A stretch of DNA of 64,000 nt from an uncultured Clostridia bacterium (lineage in GTDB: Bacteria; Bacillota; Clostridia; TANB77; CAG-508): positions 34,880 to 98,879 of the forward strand of contig CAKOXV010000002.1 in assembly GCA_934130355.1 (NCBI GenBank), given 5' to 3'. The translations under genes and the position numbers were made by a program. The notes beneath the pieces are model-generated. The model searched no databases. It worked only from the letters and a program-made list of their open reading frames with translations, and was not told the DNA's origin. Each line of letters begins with the position of its first letter. Position 1 is the first letter of the stretch. Positions 45,431 to 53,409 of this stretch are shown here, one piece after another.

Positions 45431-45782
45431 TTTTATTTTCCTCACTATTTTTTTTATTATCTTTTAAAACAACCTCAATTAATCCTTTTATTTGTTCTTT
45501 TTGAGCAGATGTGGGTGGGGTATAACTATCAGCATTAAATCCCATACTTGCTAAATCTAACAAATCATTATCCTTTTTTTCTGGATTTCTTATATCTGAT
45601 TTACCAGCTACATATTCAACTGTACAATTAAATAGTTTTGACAATATTATATAGCCATCTAAATCAGGTTCATTTGTTCCGTTTTCATATAGACTTATAG
45701 TTTGTTGAGTTTTATTTAATTTCTTTGCTAGTTGTATTTGAGTTATATTATTTTCTTCTCTTAATTGTTTAATTCTATTCAT
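45423..45782 (-). CDS. Phage repressor (HTH_3 type)
   Basis: 119 residues. The N-terminal HTH reads IKQLREENNITQIQLAKKLNKTQQTISLYENG, as in Cro/CI-type XRE proteins. The C-terminal part is short, charged, and lacks a LexA-like peptidase, so induction is probably by the ImmA-like partner. It is divergent from the Cro-like gene, across four operator-like sites. The stop overlaps the start of the coiled-coil gene. Confidence 0.88.
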   Translation of the reverse strand: MNRIKQLREENNITQIQLAKKLNKTQQTISLYENGTNEPDLDGYIILSKLFNCTVEYVAGKSDIRNPEKKDNDLLDLASMGFNADSYTPPTSAQKEQIKGLIEVVLKDNKKNSEENKNE

Positions 45783-45802
45783 AAAAATAAACCTCCTAGC
45801 AC

Positions 45803-45930
45803 TTATTATACAAGTAAAATTTGTACAAGTAAATAAAATACAATAAAAAATTGTAAAAAAGTATTGACAACAATTTTTACTTGTGATAATATAAGCACAT
45901 AAACAAGGAAAACTTGTTAAAAGAAAGGAG
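45803..45930. promoter_or_regulatory. Divergent lysogeny switch region with operator-like sites
   Basis: Between the repressor and Cro genes three related 15-bp sites occur: ACAAGTAAAATTTGT (45810-45824), ACAATTTTTACTTGT (45870-45884) and ACAAGGAAAACTTGT (45903-45917). A fourth, ACAAGCAAAACTTGT, lies at 46138-46152 at the end of cro. The consensus is ACAAG-N5-CTTGT. The second sits between TTGACA (45864-45869) and TAATAT (45887-45892) of the rightward promoter, so binding there would block it. Sites are read by eye. Confidence 0.8.
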
Positions 45931-45936
45931 GAAAAT

Positions 45937-46167
45937 ATGAGTAAGAATAGATGTAGAGAATTAAGAGGGAATCGCTCACAACTTGATATTGCAGGTTTTT
46001 TAGGGGTTACACAGCAGGCATATTCAAATATAGAAAATTCAGAAAAACCTCCTAAAATAGAGACTTGTATTAAATTATCAAAGATATTTGATAAGCCTAT
46101 AGATTATATATTTCCTGATATTTTTTTGTGTAATAATACAAGCAAAACTTGTATAAATAAACAATAA
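45937..46167 (+). CDS. Cro-like HTH protein
   Basis: 76 residues with an XRE HTH (LRGNRSQLDIAGFLGVTQQAYSNIENSEKPP). Divergent from the repressor and following a strong ribosome site (AAAGGAGG). Its last codons overlap an operator-like site at 46138-46152, so repressor binding there may be part of feedback. Confidence 0.82.
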   Translation: MSKNRCRELRGNRSQLDIAGFLGVTQQAYSNIENSEKPPKIETCIKLSKIFDKPIDYIFPDIFLCNNTSKTCINKQ

Positions 46168-46192
46168 CAATTCAAAGAGAGGAGATGAGAGG

Positions 46193-46309
46193 ATGGAAAT
46201 GATTAAGGAAATGCTTTTTTGGTGGATGTTAATATATGATATTGCAATTATAACAATAAAGCCTATACGAAAAAATCATATAGACTTCTTAAGAAAAATG
46301 GATAAATGA
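46193..46309 (+). CDS. Small membrane-like peptide gene
   Basis: A 38-residue frame (MEMIKEMLFWWMLIYDIAI...) with a hydrophobic middle, ATG after GAGAGG. It runs convergent with the next gene and their ends overlap slightly. Too short for family assignment. May be a genuine early phage peptide. Confidence 0.45.
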   Translation: MEMIKEMLFWWMLIYDIAIITIKPIRKNHIDFLRKMDK

Positions 46310-46843
46310 TAAAATTAATGTTTTTATCTCATCTGTAAAAACGGTAATTATAATTGTAAAAATAATTCCAATTACCCAGTAAATTAATTGAAAAATTTTA
46401 ACAAAGACACTGTCAGCGTCTAATCCTAAATAAGAAAGCAGATATTTTGGAATATACAATATAATTTTTAGCCAATAAAAAGGATTTGCTGAATTGATAA
46501 ATCTAGACCAATAATTTCCTTTTGCTTCTAATAGTAAGTTTCTGACATTATTGGCAATATCAACTCTAGTATTAAGAATATTATCAAAAATAGAAACAGA
46601 ACCAGATGCTATTTGATTATAACCAAGAGATTCTATAGCATTGATATGTTTATCTTTGACGCCAGCATTCTTTATATAGTTAAGAATTTCGTTTTTATGT
46701 ATTTTGGCTTTTGTATTTAATTTTACATTGTTAGTATAGTTACCAACTAAGAGTGTTTCAATATGATTATACCTTAAAAAATTTATTAAATTATAAATAG
46801 CATGAACAACAATTAAAGATATAAATAATATCAATAACTTCAA
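46289..46843 (-). CDS. Prophage membrane protein, possible moron gene
   Basis: 184 residues from a TTG start at 46843 (MKLLILFISLIVV), following AAAAGGTGGTGA; the annotated GTG frame at 46855 is possible but less well placed. An N-terminal helix, a charged middle (KNAGVKDKHINAIESLG) and two C-terminal helices (about 140-180). It is transcribed against the early genes and next to cro, which is typical for lysogenic conversion or exclusion genes. No family recognised. Confidence 0.6.
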   Translation of the reverse strand: MKLLILFISLIVVHAIYNLINFLRYNHIETLLVGNYTNNVKLNTKAKIHKNEILNYIKNAGVKDKHINAIESLGYNQIASGSVSIFDNILNTRVDIANNVRNLLLEAKGNYWSRFINSANPFYWLKIILYIPKYLLSYLGLDADSVFVKIFQLIYWVIGIIFTIIITVFTDEIKTLILSFIHFS

Positions 46844-46906
46844 AACAATCACCACCTTTTAACTGATTATAACAGGTGGAAATTAAAAAGTAAAGGAGAT
46901 GAGGAA

Positions 46907-47113
46907 ATGCCAGCAACAAAATTACAGGAAAGAGCAAGAGTAAAATACATAACACCAAAGCAGTTTATGGAGCAATATAGCTTAAGTAAATCGCAGGCTT
47001 ATAAGATTTTAGCAAGACCAGAAATGCAAGAAGCAAAGATCAAGACAGGAGAAAAACAGACAAGAATAAATTTAGATAGAGCGTTTGAAATAATGCAACA
47101 AATTTATAGTTAA
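46907..47113 (+). CDS. Excisionase/HTH-17-like protein
   Basis: 68 residues, HTH core YITPKQFMEQYSLSKSQAYKILARPEMQ, the pattern of small phage excisionases or DNA-binding adaptors. ATG after GGAGATGAGG. It is the first of the rightward early genes after the switch. Confidence 0.65.
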   Translation: MPATKLQERARVKYITPKQFMEQYSLSKSQAYKILARPEMQEAKIKTGEKQTRINLDRAFEIMQQIYS

Positions 47114-47125
47114 AGGAGGAAACAA

Positions 47126-47296
47126 ATGAAAAATGCAATAAAAGGATTAATGTTTTGGATATCAGCAATAGTAATCATATTAATAGTGTCTACAATAGCA
47201 CAAGCATTAGCAGAAATAATAACAATAAATTTCATAATGAACATAGTTTATATAATGCTAGTAATTAGCATTGTATACATATTAAAAAACATTTAG
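47126..47296 (+). CDS. Small membrane protein, two helices
   Basis: 56 residues, hydrophobic (GLMFWISAIVIILIVS, MNIVYIMLVISIVYIL), ATG after AAAGGAGG. Not recognised, but spacing and ribosome site make it a real early gene. Confidence 0.6.
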   Translation: MKNAIKGLMFWISAIVIILIVSTIAQALAEIITINFIMNIVYIMLVISIVYILKNI

Positions 47297-47315
47297 AAGA
47301 AAGGAAGTGAAAGAA

Positions 47316-47603
47316 ATGAAAATAGTAGTGATAACAATATATGTTGTGAATTTTATACTTATGATTATTTCTATAATAAATCTAATAAGAGCAAACAGAT
47401 ATTTTGATGCAGAAAATCAAAATTTAGAAAAACTAATAAAAGCGGAAGAAGCTAATCAAGAACTAAGATTTGAAAATTATGAATATGAAGATACTTTTAA
47501 TGCAATTCAAAAAATAATAAACGAAAAAGGAGAAGGAAGCATCGTAGACAGATTTGACAAAATAAAAGAAGTTATCCAGTCTGCAAACAAAAATAACTTC
47601 TAA
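47316..47603 (+). CDS. Membrane-anchored coiled-coil protein
   Basis: 95 residues from ATG 47316, with AAAGGAAG upstream; the GTG at 47307 overlaps that site. One N-terminal helix (VVITIYVVNFILMIISII) followed by a charged coiled coil. Function unknown; early phage gene. Confidence 0.6.
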   Translation: MKIVVITIYVVNFILMIISIINLIRANRYFDAENQNLEKLIKAEEANQELRFENYEYEDTFNAIQKIINEKGEGSIVDRFDKIKEVIQSANKNNF

Positions 47604-47673
47604 AAATTCATAAATACATAAATATATGATTTTCTAATTAATTATATCAAAATAAGCTTAGAAAATCAAGAAA

Positions 47674-48144
47674 ATGAGAGCAAATTATATGAAATGTATA
47701 AATTTTAAATTCAGAACAAAAGACTATCAAAAATATATTTATTGTACAAAGAAGAAAAAGAAAATTCAATATGAAGAATGCAAAGATTGCAAATACAAAG
47801 AGTATAAGCAAGTAAAAGAACTGAAGAAAAAATCTAACAAACTAAAAAGGTTAGAGAATAACAGATTTAGTATTATAACAGACAATTTAAAAGTTTGCTA
47901 TATATGTAATCAAAAGAAAAAAGATGACTTAAATGAAGTGTTTGAAGGAAGTAATAGACAAATGAGCATGAGGTATGGACTAGTTATACCGGTTTGTCGT
48001 GAATGTCACAACAAGTATGATTTAGATATTAATTTAAGATCTAAGTATATGAAAGAAGCTCAAATTATATTTGAAAGTATATATAGTCACGAATTATTCA
48101 TGAAAGAATTTAAGAAAAATTATTTAAAGGAGGAACAGTTATGA
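47674..48144 (+). CDS. HNH-like zinc-binding phage protein
   Basis: 156 residues (start uncertain: ATG 47674 or 47692). An N-terminal Cys cluster (CTKKKKKIQYEECKDC) and a second one with CYICNQKKKDDLNEVFEGSNRQ and VCRECHNK, the layout of small HNH endonuclease-like proteins in clostridial phages. It precedes spoVG with a short overlap. Likely DNA processing. Confidence 0.7.
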   Translation: MRANYMKCINFKFRTKDYQKYIYCTKKKKKIQYEECKDCKYKEYKQVKELKKKSNKLKRLENNRFSIITDNLKVCYICNQKKKDDLNEVFEGSNRQMSMRYGLVIPVCRECHNKYDLDINLRSKYMKEAQIIFESIYSHELFMKEFKKNYLKEEQL

Positions 48145-48404
48145 GAATAACAAGTATTGAAATAAGAAAAATAGAAAACGCGGGAACGATTAAAGCTGTT
48201 GCTAGCATTGTGTTAGATGATGCTATTTGTATTAATAGAATAGATGTAGTAGAAAGAAAAGGTGAAATGTTTATTTCATTTCCAATCAGAAAAAACAGAG
48301 AAGGAAAAATATATAATATAGCACATCCAATCACTTCAGAAACTAGAGAAAAGATACAAAAAGCAATATTACAAGAATATAAAGAAAAATGCAGCGAGGG
48401 ATAG
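48141..48404 (+). CDS. spoVG: SpoVG family protein
   Basis: 87 residues: MRITSIEIRKIENAGTIKAV and the conserved RKNREGKIYNIAHPIT. In Firmicutes SpoVG is an RNA/DNA-binding regulator of septation and sporulation. Here it is part of an early phage gene cluster and overlaps the gene before it by four bases. The phage might use it to modulate host gene expression; this is inference. Confidence 0.9.
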   Translation: MRITSIEIRKIENAGTIKAVASIVLDDAICINRIDVVERKGEMFISFPIRKNREGKIYNIAHPITSETREKIQKAILQEYKEKCSEG

Positions 48405-48447
48405 GCAAAAGTTTATCCATCGTATTATTTACGAAAGGAAAAATAAT

Positions 48448-48989
48448 ATGACATACATAGAATTAATAAATGCTTTTGAGAAGTGGCTCGAAACTAATCA
48501 TTTGCCAGGTCTGGCTCAATTGCTGTGGTATAAGCTAATATCATTATTCAATAAAGCCAGGTGGAGTGAATGGATTACAGTAGATAACTACAGATTGATG
48601 GCACTCTTAGATATAAAACGTGAAGCAACTTTTATATCATATAGAGATAAATTAATAGAAGCGGGACTTTTTGAATACAAAAAAGGTAAAAAAGGGAGTC
48701 CAAACAGGTATAAAATTTGTACTGTCAATTTTGAAAGTACAAATAGTAGTATAAGTAGTAGTACAAGTAGTAGTAAAAAGCGGAGTACAAATAGTAGTAG
48801 ATACCGCAGACATAATAGATAAAGATAAAGACATTTATATTATTTTATTTAATAAATATAAAGAGCAAATCGAAAAACGGTTTTGGATTAATCGACTCAA
48901 TAAGAAAATGTCAATCAGAAGACGATTTTAATAAAATGCAAGAAGATTCACAAAACAAATTAAGAAATGAATTAATGAAAATATTTTAA
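48448..48989 (+). CDS. Phage replisome organizer, read through two +1 shifts at CGG codons
   Basis: The N-terminal part (FEKWLETNHLPGLAQLLWYKLISLFN, EWITVDNYRLMALLDIKREATFISYRDKLIEAGLF) is a typical replisome organizer. After a Ser-rich linker, CGGA at 48781-48784 and CGGT at 48878-48881 interrupt the frame. Skipping the C each time gives KK-G-VQIVVDTADIIDKDKD...YKEQIEK-G-FGLIDSIRKCQSEDDF and a stop at 48989. That ending matches the C-terminal domain of the family. Total 179 residues with the shifts; the unshifted frame stops at 48822, after a Ser/Arg tail unlike the family. Confidence 0.85.
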
Positions 48990-49002
48990 AGAGGTAAAAC
49001 AG

Positions 49003-49368
49003 ATGAAAAGTAAGTTAATAAATATAAAAGACTATTTATCAACAGAGAAATACACAACGAGAAGAGAATTAGTAGAAAAAACTAGGCTTACTGATAGAGA
49101 AGTAAGAAGCAAAATAAGTGAGCTAAAAAAAGAAAGAGTTGTAATTTATAGTTCTAGTCGAACCGGATATAGATTAGCAAAAGAACTAAAAAATATGAAC
49201 TGTGACGAGATAGAAGAAGAATTAAAACTAGTAACGCATAGCTTAAATGATTGTAAATCAAGAACAAAACAATTGAATAAACAAAAAAGAAAATATATAG
49301 CATACATCAAAAAAGCAGAACAGATAATGTTAGAAAAAAATATGAATCATATTCCGAGATTGGATTAG
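49003..49368 (+). CDS. Winged-helix phage protein
   Basis: 121 residues. The N-terminal helix-turn-helix (YTTRRELVEKTRLTDREVRSKISELKKERVV) is of the MarR/DUF-type winged helix; the rest is a charged coiled coil. ATG after AGAGGTAAAAC. Likely DNA-binding; early phage gene. Confidence 0.6.
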   Translation: MKSKLINIKDYLSTEKYTTRRELVEKTRLTDREVRSKISELKKERVVIYSSSRTGYRLAKELKNMNCDEIEEELKLVTHSLNDCKSRTKQLNKQKRKYIAYIKKAEQIMLEKNMNHIPRLD

Positions 49369-49378
49369 AGGTGTAAAT

Positions 49379-49661
49379 ATGTTAAATATGACAGTAATAA
49401 AATACAGAAAAGAACCAGAAAAACATATAAAAATGCAGCATTTTGACGAGAAGAATAGTGTTGTAAACAGAAGAGCAGAGAAGTTATACGAATATTATAT
49501 TTGTGATTTTTGTGGTTCGGAAATAAGGTTAGATAAGAAACAAGTTGACAGGAGCCGGAGGATTAGCAGTTTTACCTAATTCGTTAACAAAATGCGGAAA
49601 TATAACAGTTGCATTATGCAATAAGTGCATCAAAGAAGCAATAAAACAATTAGAAAAATAA
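49379..49661 (+). CDS. Zinc-ribbon phage protein, read through a +1 shift at CGG
   Basis: The N-terminal half holds YYICDFCGSEIRL. Then CGGA at 49556-49559 interrupts the frame. Skipping the C gives DRS-G-GLAVLPNSLTKCGNIT and CNKCIKEAIKQLEK, supplying the second Cys pair needed for a zinc ribbon. 93 residues in total. Without the shift it ends at 49579, lacking the second Cys pair. Function unknown. Confidence 0.75.
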
Positions 49662-49682
49662 AAAAACAAAGGAGGAACAAAA

Positions 49683-50102
49683 ATGCAATTAGATGACATG
49701 AATGAAGTTAAATTATTGCTACAAAATATAGAAAATTTATTTATGAATTTAGATAATTGTAAAAAGGAGATAGAAAAACAAATTTGTATAAAAGAAGCGG
49801 AGCAATCAGACTATTTACATGAATTAGAGTTAGGAAGTTTGAATGGAATAGAGATAATGAAAGTATCTAAAGCTATTATAAAAACAAGAAAAGAAAGAAG
49901 AGTTTTAAAAGACAAATTGGATTTATTAAGAACTTTGAAGGGATATACAGACGAGTACATAAAAAAAGGAATAGTTGCACAAACAAAGCAGGTAATAAAG
50001 AATATTGATACATTGAAAAATAATCAAGAAACAAGAGAGTATACTCCAAAAACTATAAAAGATTTGAAATGTGCCAAAAAGAAGAAGGGAACAGAGGAGT
50101 AA
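49683..50102 (+). CDS. Coiled-coil early phage protein
   Basis: 139 residues, entirely charged and helical (NVKLLLQNIENLF, EKQICIKEAEQSD, KTRKERRVLKDKLDLLRTL). ATG after AAGGAGG. It overlaps the next start by one base (TAATG). No family recognised. Confidence 0.55.
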   Translation: MQLDDMNEVKLLLQNIENLFMNLDNCKKEIEKQICIKEAEQSDYLHELELGSLNGIEIMKVSKAIIKTRKERRVLKDKLDLLRTLKGYTDEYIKKGIVAQTKQVIKNIDTLKNNQETREYTPKTIKDLKCAKKKKGTEE

Positions 50103-50395
50103 TGGAAAAGATAAGAATTTTAGGAGTAGATATAGAATACGATGCAGGAAATATAAGAATTTTAGACTCATATAAAGTGTATTCAGCAGCATATATGAAA
50201 ATGGTATTAAGCATGTTTATGATCAAAACTGGTTTTAAAAGTAAAAGAACAATGAAAAGTTGGTTAAAGGAATGGAAAGCACATAACAGATTATACAGAT
50301 TAGGATTGTTTAAAAATCATACAAAAGATTGTGATTTGGAAGAAAATGAAAAAATATATAGGTTAATGGTATATGAGATTTTAGGAAAGTTCTAA
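50102..50395 (+). CDS. Small phage protein, function unknown
   Basis: 97 residues from the ATG at 50102 (MEKIRILGVDIEYD), which overlaps the preceding stop and has GAGGAG upstream. The earlier ATG at 50069 lies inside the other gene. A basic helical segment (MVLSMFMIKTGFKSKRTMKSWLKEW). Not recognised. Confidence 0.55.
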   Translation: MEKIRILGVDIEYDAGNIRILDSYKVYSAAYMKMVLSMFMIKTGFKSKRTMKSWLKEWKAHNRLYRLGLFKNHTKDCDLEENEKIYRLMVYEILGKF

Positions 50396-50444
50396 AATCA
50401 AATGATTAGAAAAGATTACAAATTAAATAAAGGAGAAATATATT

Positions 50445-50672
50445 ATGAGTGATTTAACAGATGAAGAGATAATAGCAACAAGAAGATTACACGGACTAAA
50501 TGATAATTTATACAAAGAAGAAAAGGAAGAAATTTTAAAGAGAAGAGAAAAAGAATTAAATGATTTAGATGATTTTGCAGATTTGTTGAGACCAGAACAG
50601 CAATATTATACAAACATAATTAAAAAGTTAGTTGAAAATGCTAGAAAAGTAGGAGGAACAAATGGAAGATAA
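50445..50672 (+). CDS. Small acidic phage protein
   Basis: 75 residues (MSDLTDEEIIATRRLHGLN). Acidic/helical, ATG after AAAGGAGA. It overlaps the next gene by 11 bases. Function unknown. Confidence 0.55.
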   Translation: MSDLTDEEIIATRRLHGLNDNLYKEEKEEILKRREKELNDLDDFADLLRPEQQYYTNIIKKLVENARKVGGTNGR

Positions 50673-51027
50673 AATTGAAGTAGGAGACTATGTTCGTACC
50701 GAAGAAGGAGAAGTACATAAAGTAGTTAAAATTATAAGAAATTGCGAAGACTGGGACTATTATTGTTATGAAAATAATATGGGTGATTTTACAATGAATA
50801 TAGTAAAACACAGCAAACAACTAATAGATTTAATAGAAGTTGGAGAGTTTGTAAACGGATATAGAGTCAAAGCAGTTTATTTAGACGGTGCAACAAAATA
50901 TATAAAATTAGACAATGCTTATGCAAATGGACAAGGCACAAGAACATATGAAGAGAGTATAAAAACAATACTAACAAAAGAAAGTTATATGGCTAATTGC
51001 TATAAAGTAGGAGAAAAATATGAATAG
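50662..51027 (+). CDS. Phage protein with two small beta-rich repeats
   Basis: 121 residues: KIEVGDYVRTEEGEVHKVVKI and later LIEVGEFVNGYRVKAVY look like two copies of an SH3-like/KOW-like motif. ATG after AGGAGG. Overlaps neighbours on both sides. Function unknown. Confidence 0.55.
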   Translation: MEDKIEVGDYVRTEEGEVHKVVKIIRNCEDWDYYCYENNMGDFTMNIVKHSKQLIDLIEVGEFVNGYRVKAVYLDGATKYIKLDNAYANGQGTRTYEESIKTILTKESYMANCYKVGEKYE

Positions 51028-51262
51028 GGGAACAACAAGATATCCTAAATATTTTTGTGACAAATGTGGAGTTAAAATAAGATATACATACAAAAGAGGG
51101 TTTATTGGTTTATATACTTATGCAAAAAAGGAAAAAAACTCTGTATTCAAAAAGTCATTTGATTTATGTAAAAGTTGTGAGAATGAATTACAAAATTGGA
51201 TAAAAACAAGAGAAATATCAATGGAAATAAGAAATATGTTTCCGAAATTTGAGGAGGAATAG
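51020..51262 (+). CDS. Zinc-ribbon phage protein
   Basis: 80 residues with CDKCGVKIRYTYK and CKSCENEL, a four-Cys zinc ribbon. Short overlap with the previous gene. Likely nucleic-acid or protein binding. Confidence 0.6.
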   Translation: MNRGTTRYPKYFCDKCGVKIRYTYKRGFIGLYTYAKKEKNSVFKKSFDLCKSCENELQNWIKTREISMEIRNMFPKFEEE

Positions 51263-51265
51263 ATA

Positions 51266-52118
51266 ATGAGCCATTTTACAGTTGCAGTCATAACTGCGAA
51301 AAAAGAAAATTTAGAAGAAATGTTAGAACCTTATAATGAAAATATAGAGGTAGAGCCATATATAAGCAAAACTAAACAAGAGATAATTGAAGAAGCAAGA
51401 AAAAGGAAAGAAGATTTTTTAAAAGAATCAATAGAAGGAAAAAAATTAAGTGATTGGCAATTAAAATATATAAATGCCGAAACGGACGAAGAATTATACC
51501 AAGCTGAAATAGATGAATACGAACAATATGACGAAGGACGGAAATGAATTAAGTACATATAATCCTAATTCAAAATGGGATTGGTATGAAATAGGTGGAC
51601 GTTGGATGGATACTTTATTAGTAAAAGAGAACGTTCAAGATTGCATTACTGGAAGACCAACACTTGAACAAGTTTTTAATATGCAATGCGAAAAAAGAGA
51701 TTGTATAAATGGTTATAAGTGGTGTAGTGGTGCAAAAATAAAAGACATTGAGTTAAAAAAGGCTATAGAAATTGAAAATACATATAATAAGGCAATTAGG
51801 TTTTGGGAAACTTATGTAGAAGGACAAGAGCCAATAACTGAAGAGGAAAAAGAAGATATTAAATGGGAAGTTTATAAAAAAGAGTATTATATAGAAAGAT
51901 ATGGAACAAAAGAAAATTACGCAAAAATGAGAGGTACATTTTCTTGTTGGGCATTATTAGATGAGACTGGGTGGCATGAAAAAGGAAAAATGGGCTGGTG
52001 GGCTATGAATGATAGTACAAAAGATAGTGAACAACTATTTTTAGAAAAATTCACGGAAACAATTAATAAACCAGAGAATCAAGATAAATACTTAATTATA
52101 GTAGACTGTCATATATAG
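51266..52118 (+). CDS. Phage protein of the MSHFTV family, one gene read through a +1 shift at CGG
   Basis: The N-terminal part (MSHFTVAVITAKKENLEEML) ends at CGGA 51539-51542; the unshifted frame stops three bases later. Skipping the C gives DEG-G-NELSTYNPNSKWDW and YEIGGRWMDT, a continuous 283-residue protein. Both halves occur in a single protein in related phages (MSHFTV...YNP-SKWDWYEIGGRW). The ORF starting at 51513 is therefore the second half, not a separate gene; it has no good ribosome site of its own. Function unknown. Confidence 0.85.
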
Positions 52119-52130
52119 ATGGAGGAGAAG

Positions 52131-52467
52131 ATGAATAGAAAATACAGAGAAGAATTACCAGAATTAAAAATAAAACCAACAGAGCAAATAAATGGCATAT
52201 ATATAATTCCGGACAAACCATATAATCGGATTCTGGGGCAAAAACGGTTATAAATCTTATGACTTTATTTTTGAAAATGTAGAAGGGGAAAAAATAGGTT
52301 GGTGTCATTGGGAAGGCGATGTAATTCACTTGGTAAACAAACAAGAGTATGGAATGAATATAGACTGTAAGAACTCAGATGAATACATTAGGTTATTTAC
52401 AAATTACGGATTTAATATAAGTGATATGAGAATAAGTGATTTGATAATTAAGGTAGGAGAAGAATAG
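52131..52467 (+). CDS. Phage protein recoverable only by a +1 shift at CGG
   Basis: The start has a strong GGAGGAG site and reads MNRKYREELPELKIKPTEQI. CGGA at 52227-52230 interrupts it, and the unshifted frame stops within six codons. Skipping the C gives KPYN-G-FWGKNGYKSYDFIFENVE and on to GWCHWEGDVIHLVNK, ending at 52467, 111 residues. Without the shift only a 40-residue stub exists. It lies directly before the next gene (52470), which suggests a real, intact gene. No function known. Confidence 0.75.
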
Positions 52468-52469
52468 AT

Positions 52470-52727
52470 ATGCTAAAAATAAGAGATGATGTAGATTTAA
52501 AAGAACTTGAAAAGTTTGGATACGAATTAGAAGAATGGGATAATTACTATAGGAAACATGAAGTTAAGTATCAAGTGCAGATAAATATTTATGATAGAGA
52601 AATTTTAGTGTTTAAAATGAGAGAAAATTCTGAATGGGGAGATTATATTGGATATACAGGTGAAGAGGAAAAAATAAGACCATATATATCTGATTTAATT
52701 AAAGCAAATTTAGTAGTGAAGGAGTAA
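52470..52727 (+). CDS. Small phage protein, function unknown
   Basis: 85 residues (LKIRDDVDLKELEKFGYELEEW). ATG after AGGAGAAG at the end of the preceding gene. Acidic; no recognised family. Confidence 0.55.
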   Translation: MLKIRDDVDLKELEKFGYELEEWDNYYRKHEVKYQVQINIYDREILVFKMRENSEWGDYIGYTGEEEKIRPYISDLIKANLVVKE

Positions 52728-52729
52728 CA

Positions 52730-53402
52730 ATGTATTATTGCTTATTTGAACAAAGCGGAACATTTAAAAATGAATTTAAAGAAATCGGTTATGAAGCAAT
52801 AGATTATGACATACAAAATGAGTTTAATGAAACAGATGTAGTAATAGATTTATTTAAAGAAATAGAAAAAGCATATAACAAAGAAGAAAGCATATTTGAT
52901 AACATAACAGAAAAAGATACAATATTAGCCTTTTTCCCATGTATAAGATTTGAAAATCAAATTGAAATGCACTTTAGAGGAACTTGTGCAAGTATGAAAA
53001 AATGGAGTGATGAACAAAAATTAGAAAATGACTTAAAACTACATAAAGAATTAGATTTAATGTATGAAACAGTAACAAAGTTAGCAATAGTGTGTATTAG
53101 AAAAAAGATACCATTAATAATCGAGAACCCATACAGCACAACACATTATTTAGTAAAATATTGGGCTATACCAAGTAAGGTTATAGACAAAGATAGGACA
53201 TTAAGAGGAGATTATTTTGAAAAGCCAACGCAGTATTGGTTCATAAATTGTGAACCAAAATACAACATGATTTTAGAAGCTTATAGCTGGAATAAGAAAA
53301 AAGATGTTGGGCATACAAATCCGCGGTGCAAAGAGAAACTTGATATCAAAAGAATATGCAAACAGATTTATAAAAGAATTTATAGTAGATGTAAGGGAGT
53401 AA
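52730..53402 (+). CDS. DNA cytosine methyltransferase-like phage protein, read through a +1 shift at CGG
   Basis: The N-terminal part has LFEQSGTFKNEFKEIGYEAIDYDI, ILAFFPCIRF and IIENPYSTTHYL, reminiscent of the FxGxG, PC and ENV motifs of C5 methyltransferases in a degenerate form. At 53324-53327 CGGT follows CCG. Skipping the C gives HTNP-G-AKRNLISKEYANRF and ends at 53402, 223 residues, matching the C-terminal end of this phage family. The unshifted frame gives a basic tail KRICKQIYKRIYSRCKG unlike the family. Methyltransferase activity is inferred, not shown. Confidence 0.75.
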
Positions 53403-53409
53403 ATAAGAT

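Noticed and set aside
51513..52118. Independent gene starting at 51513
   Set aside because: Its first residues (MNTNNMTKD) are the out-of-frame reading of the upstream gene and there is no ribosome site.
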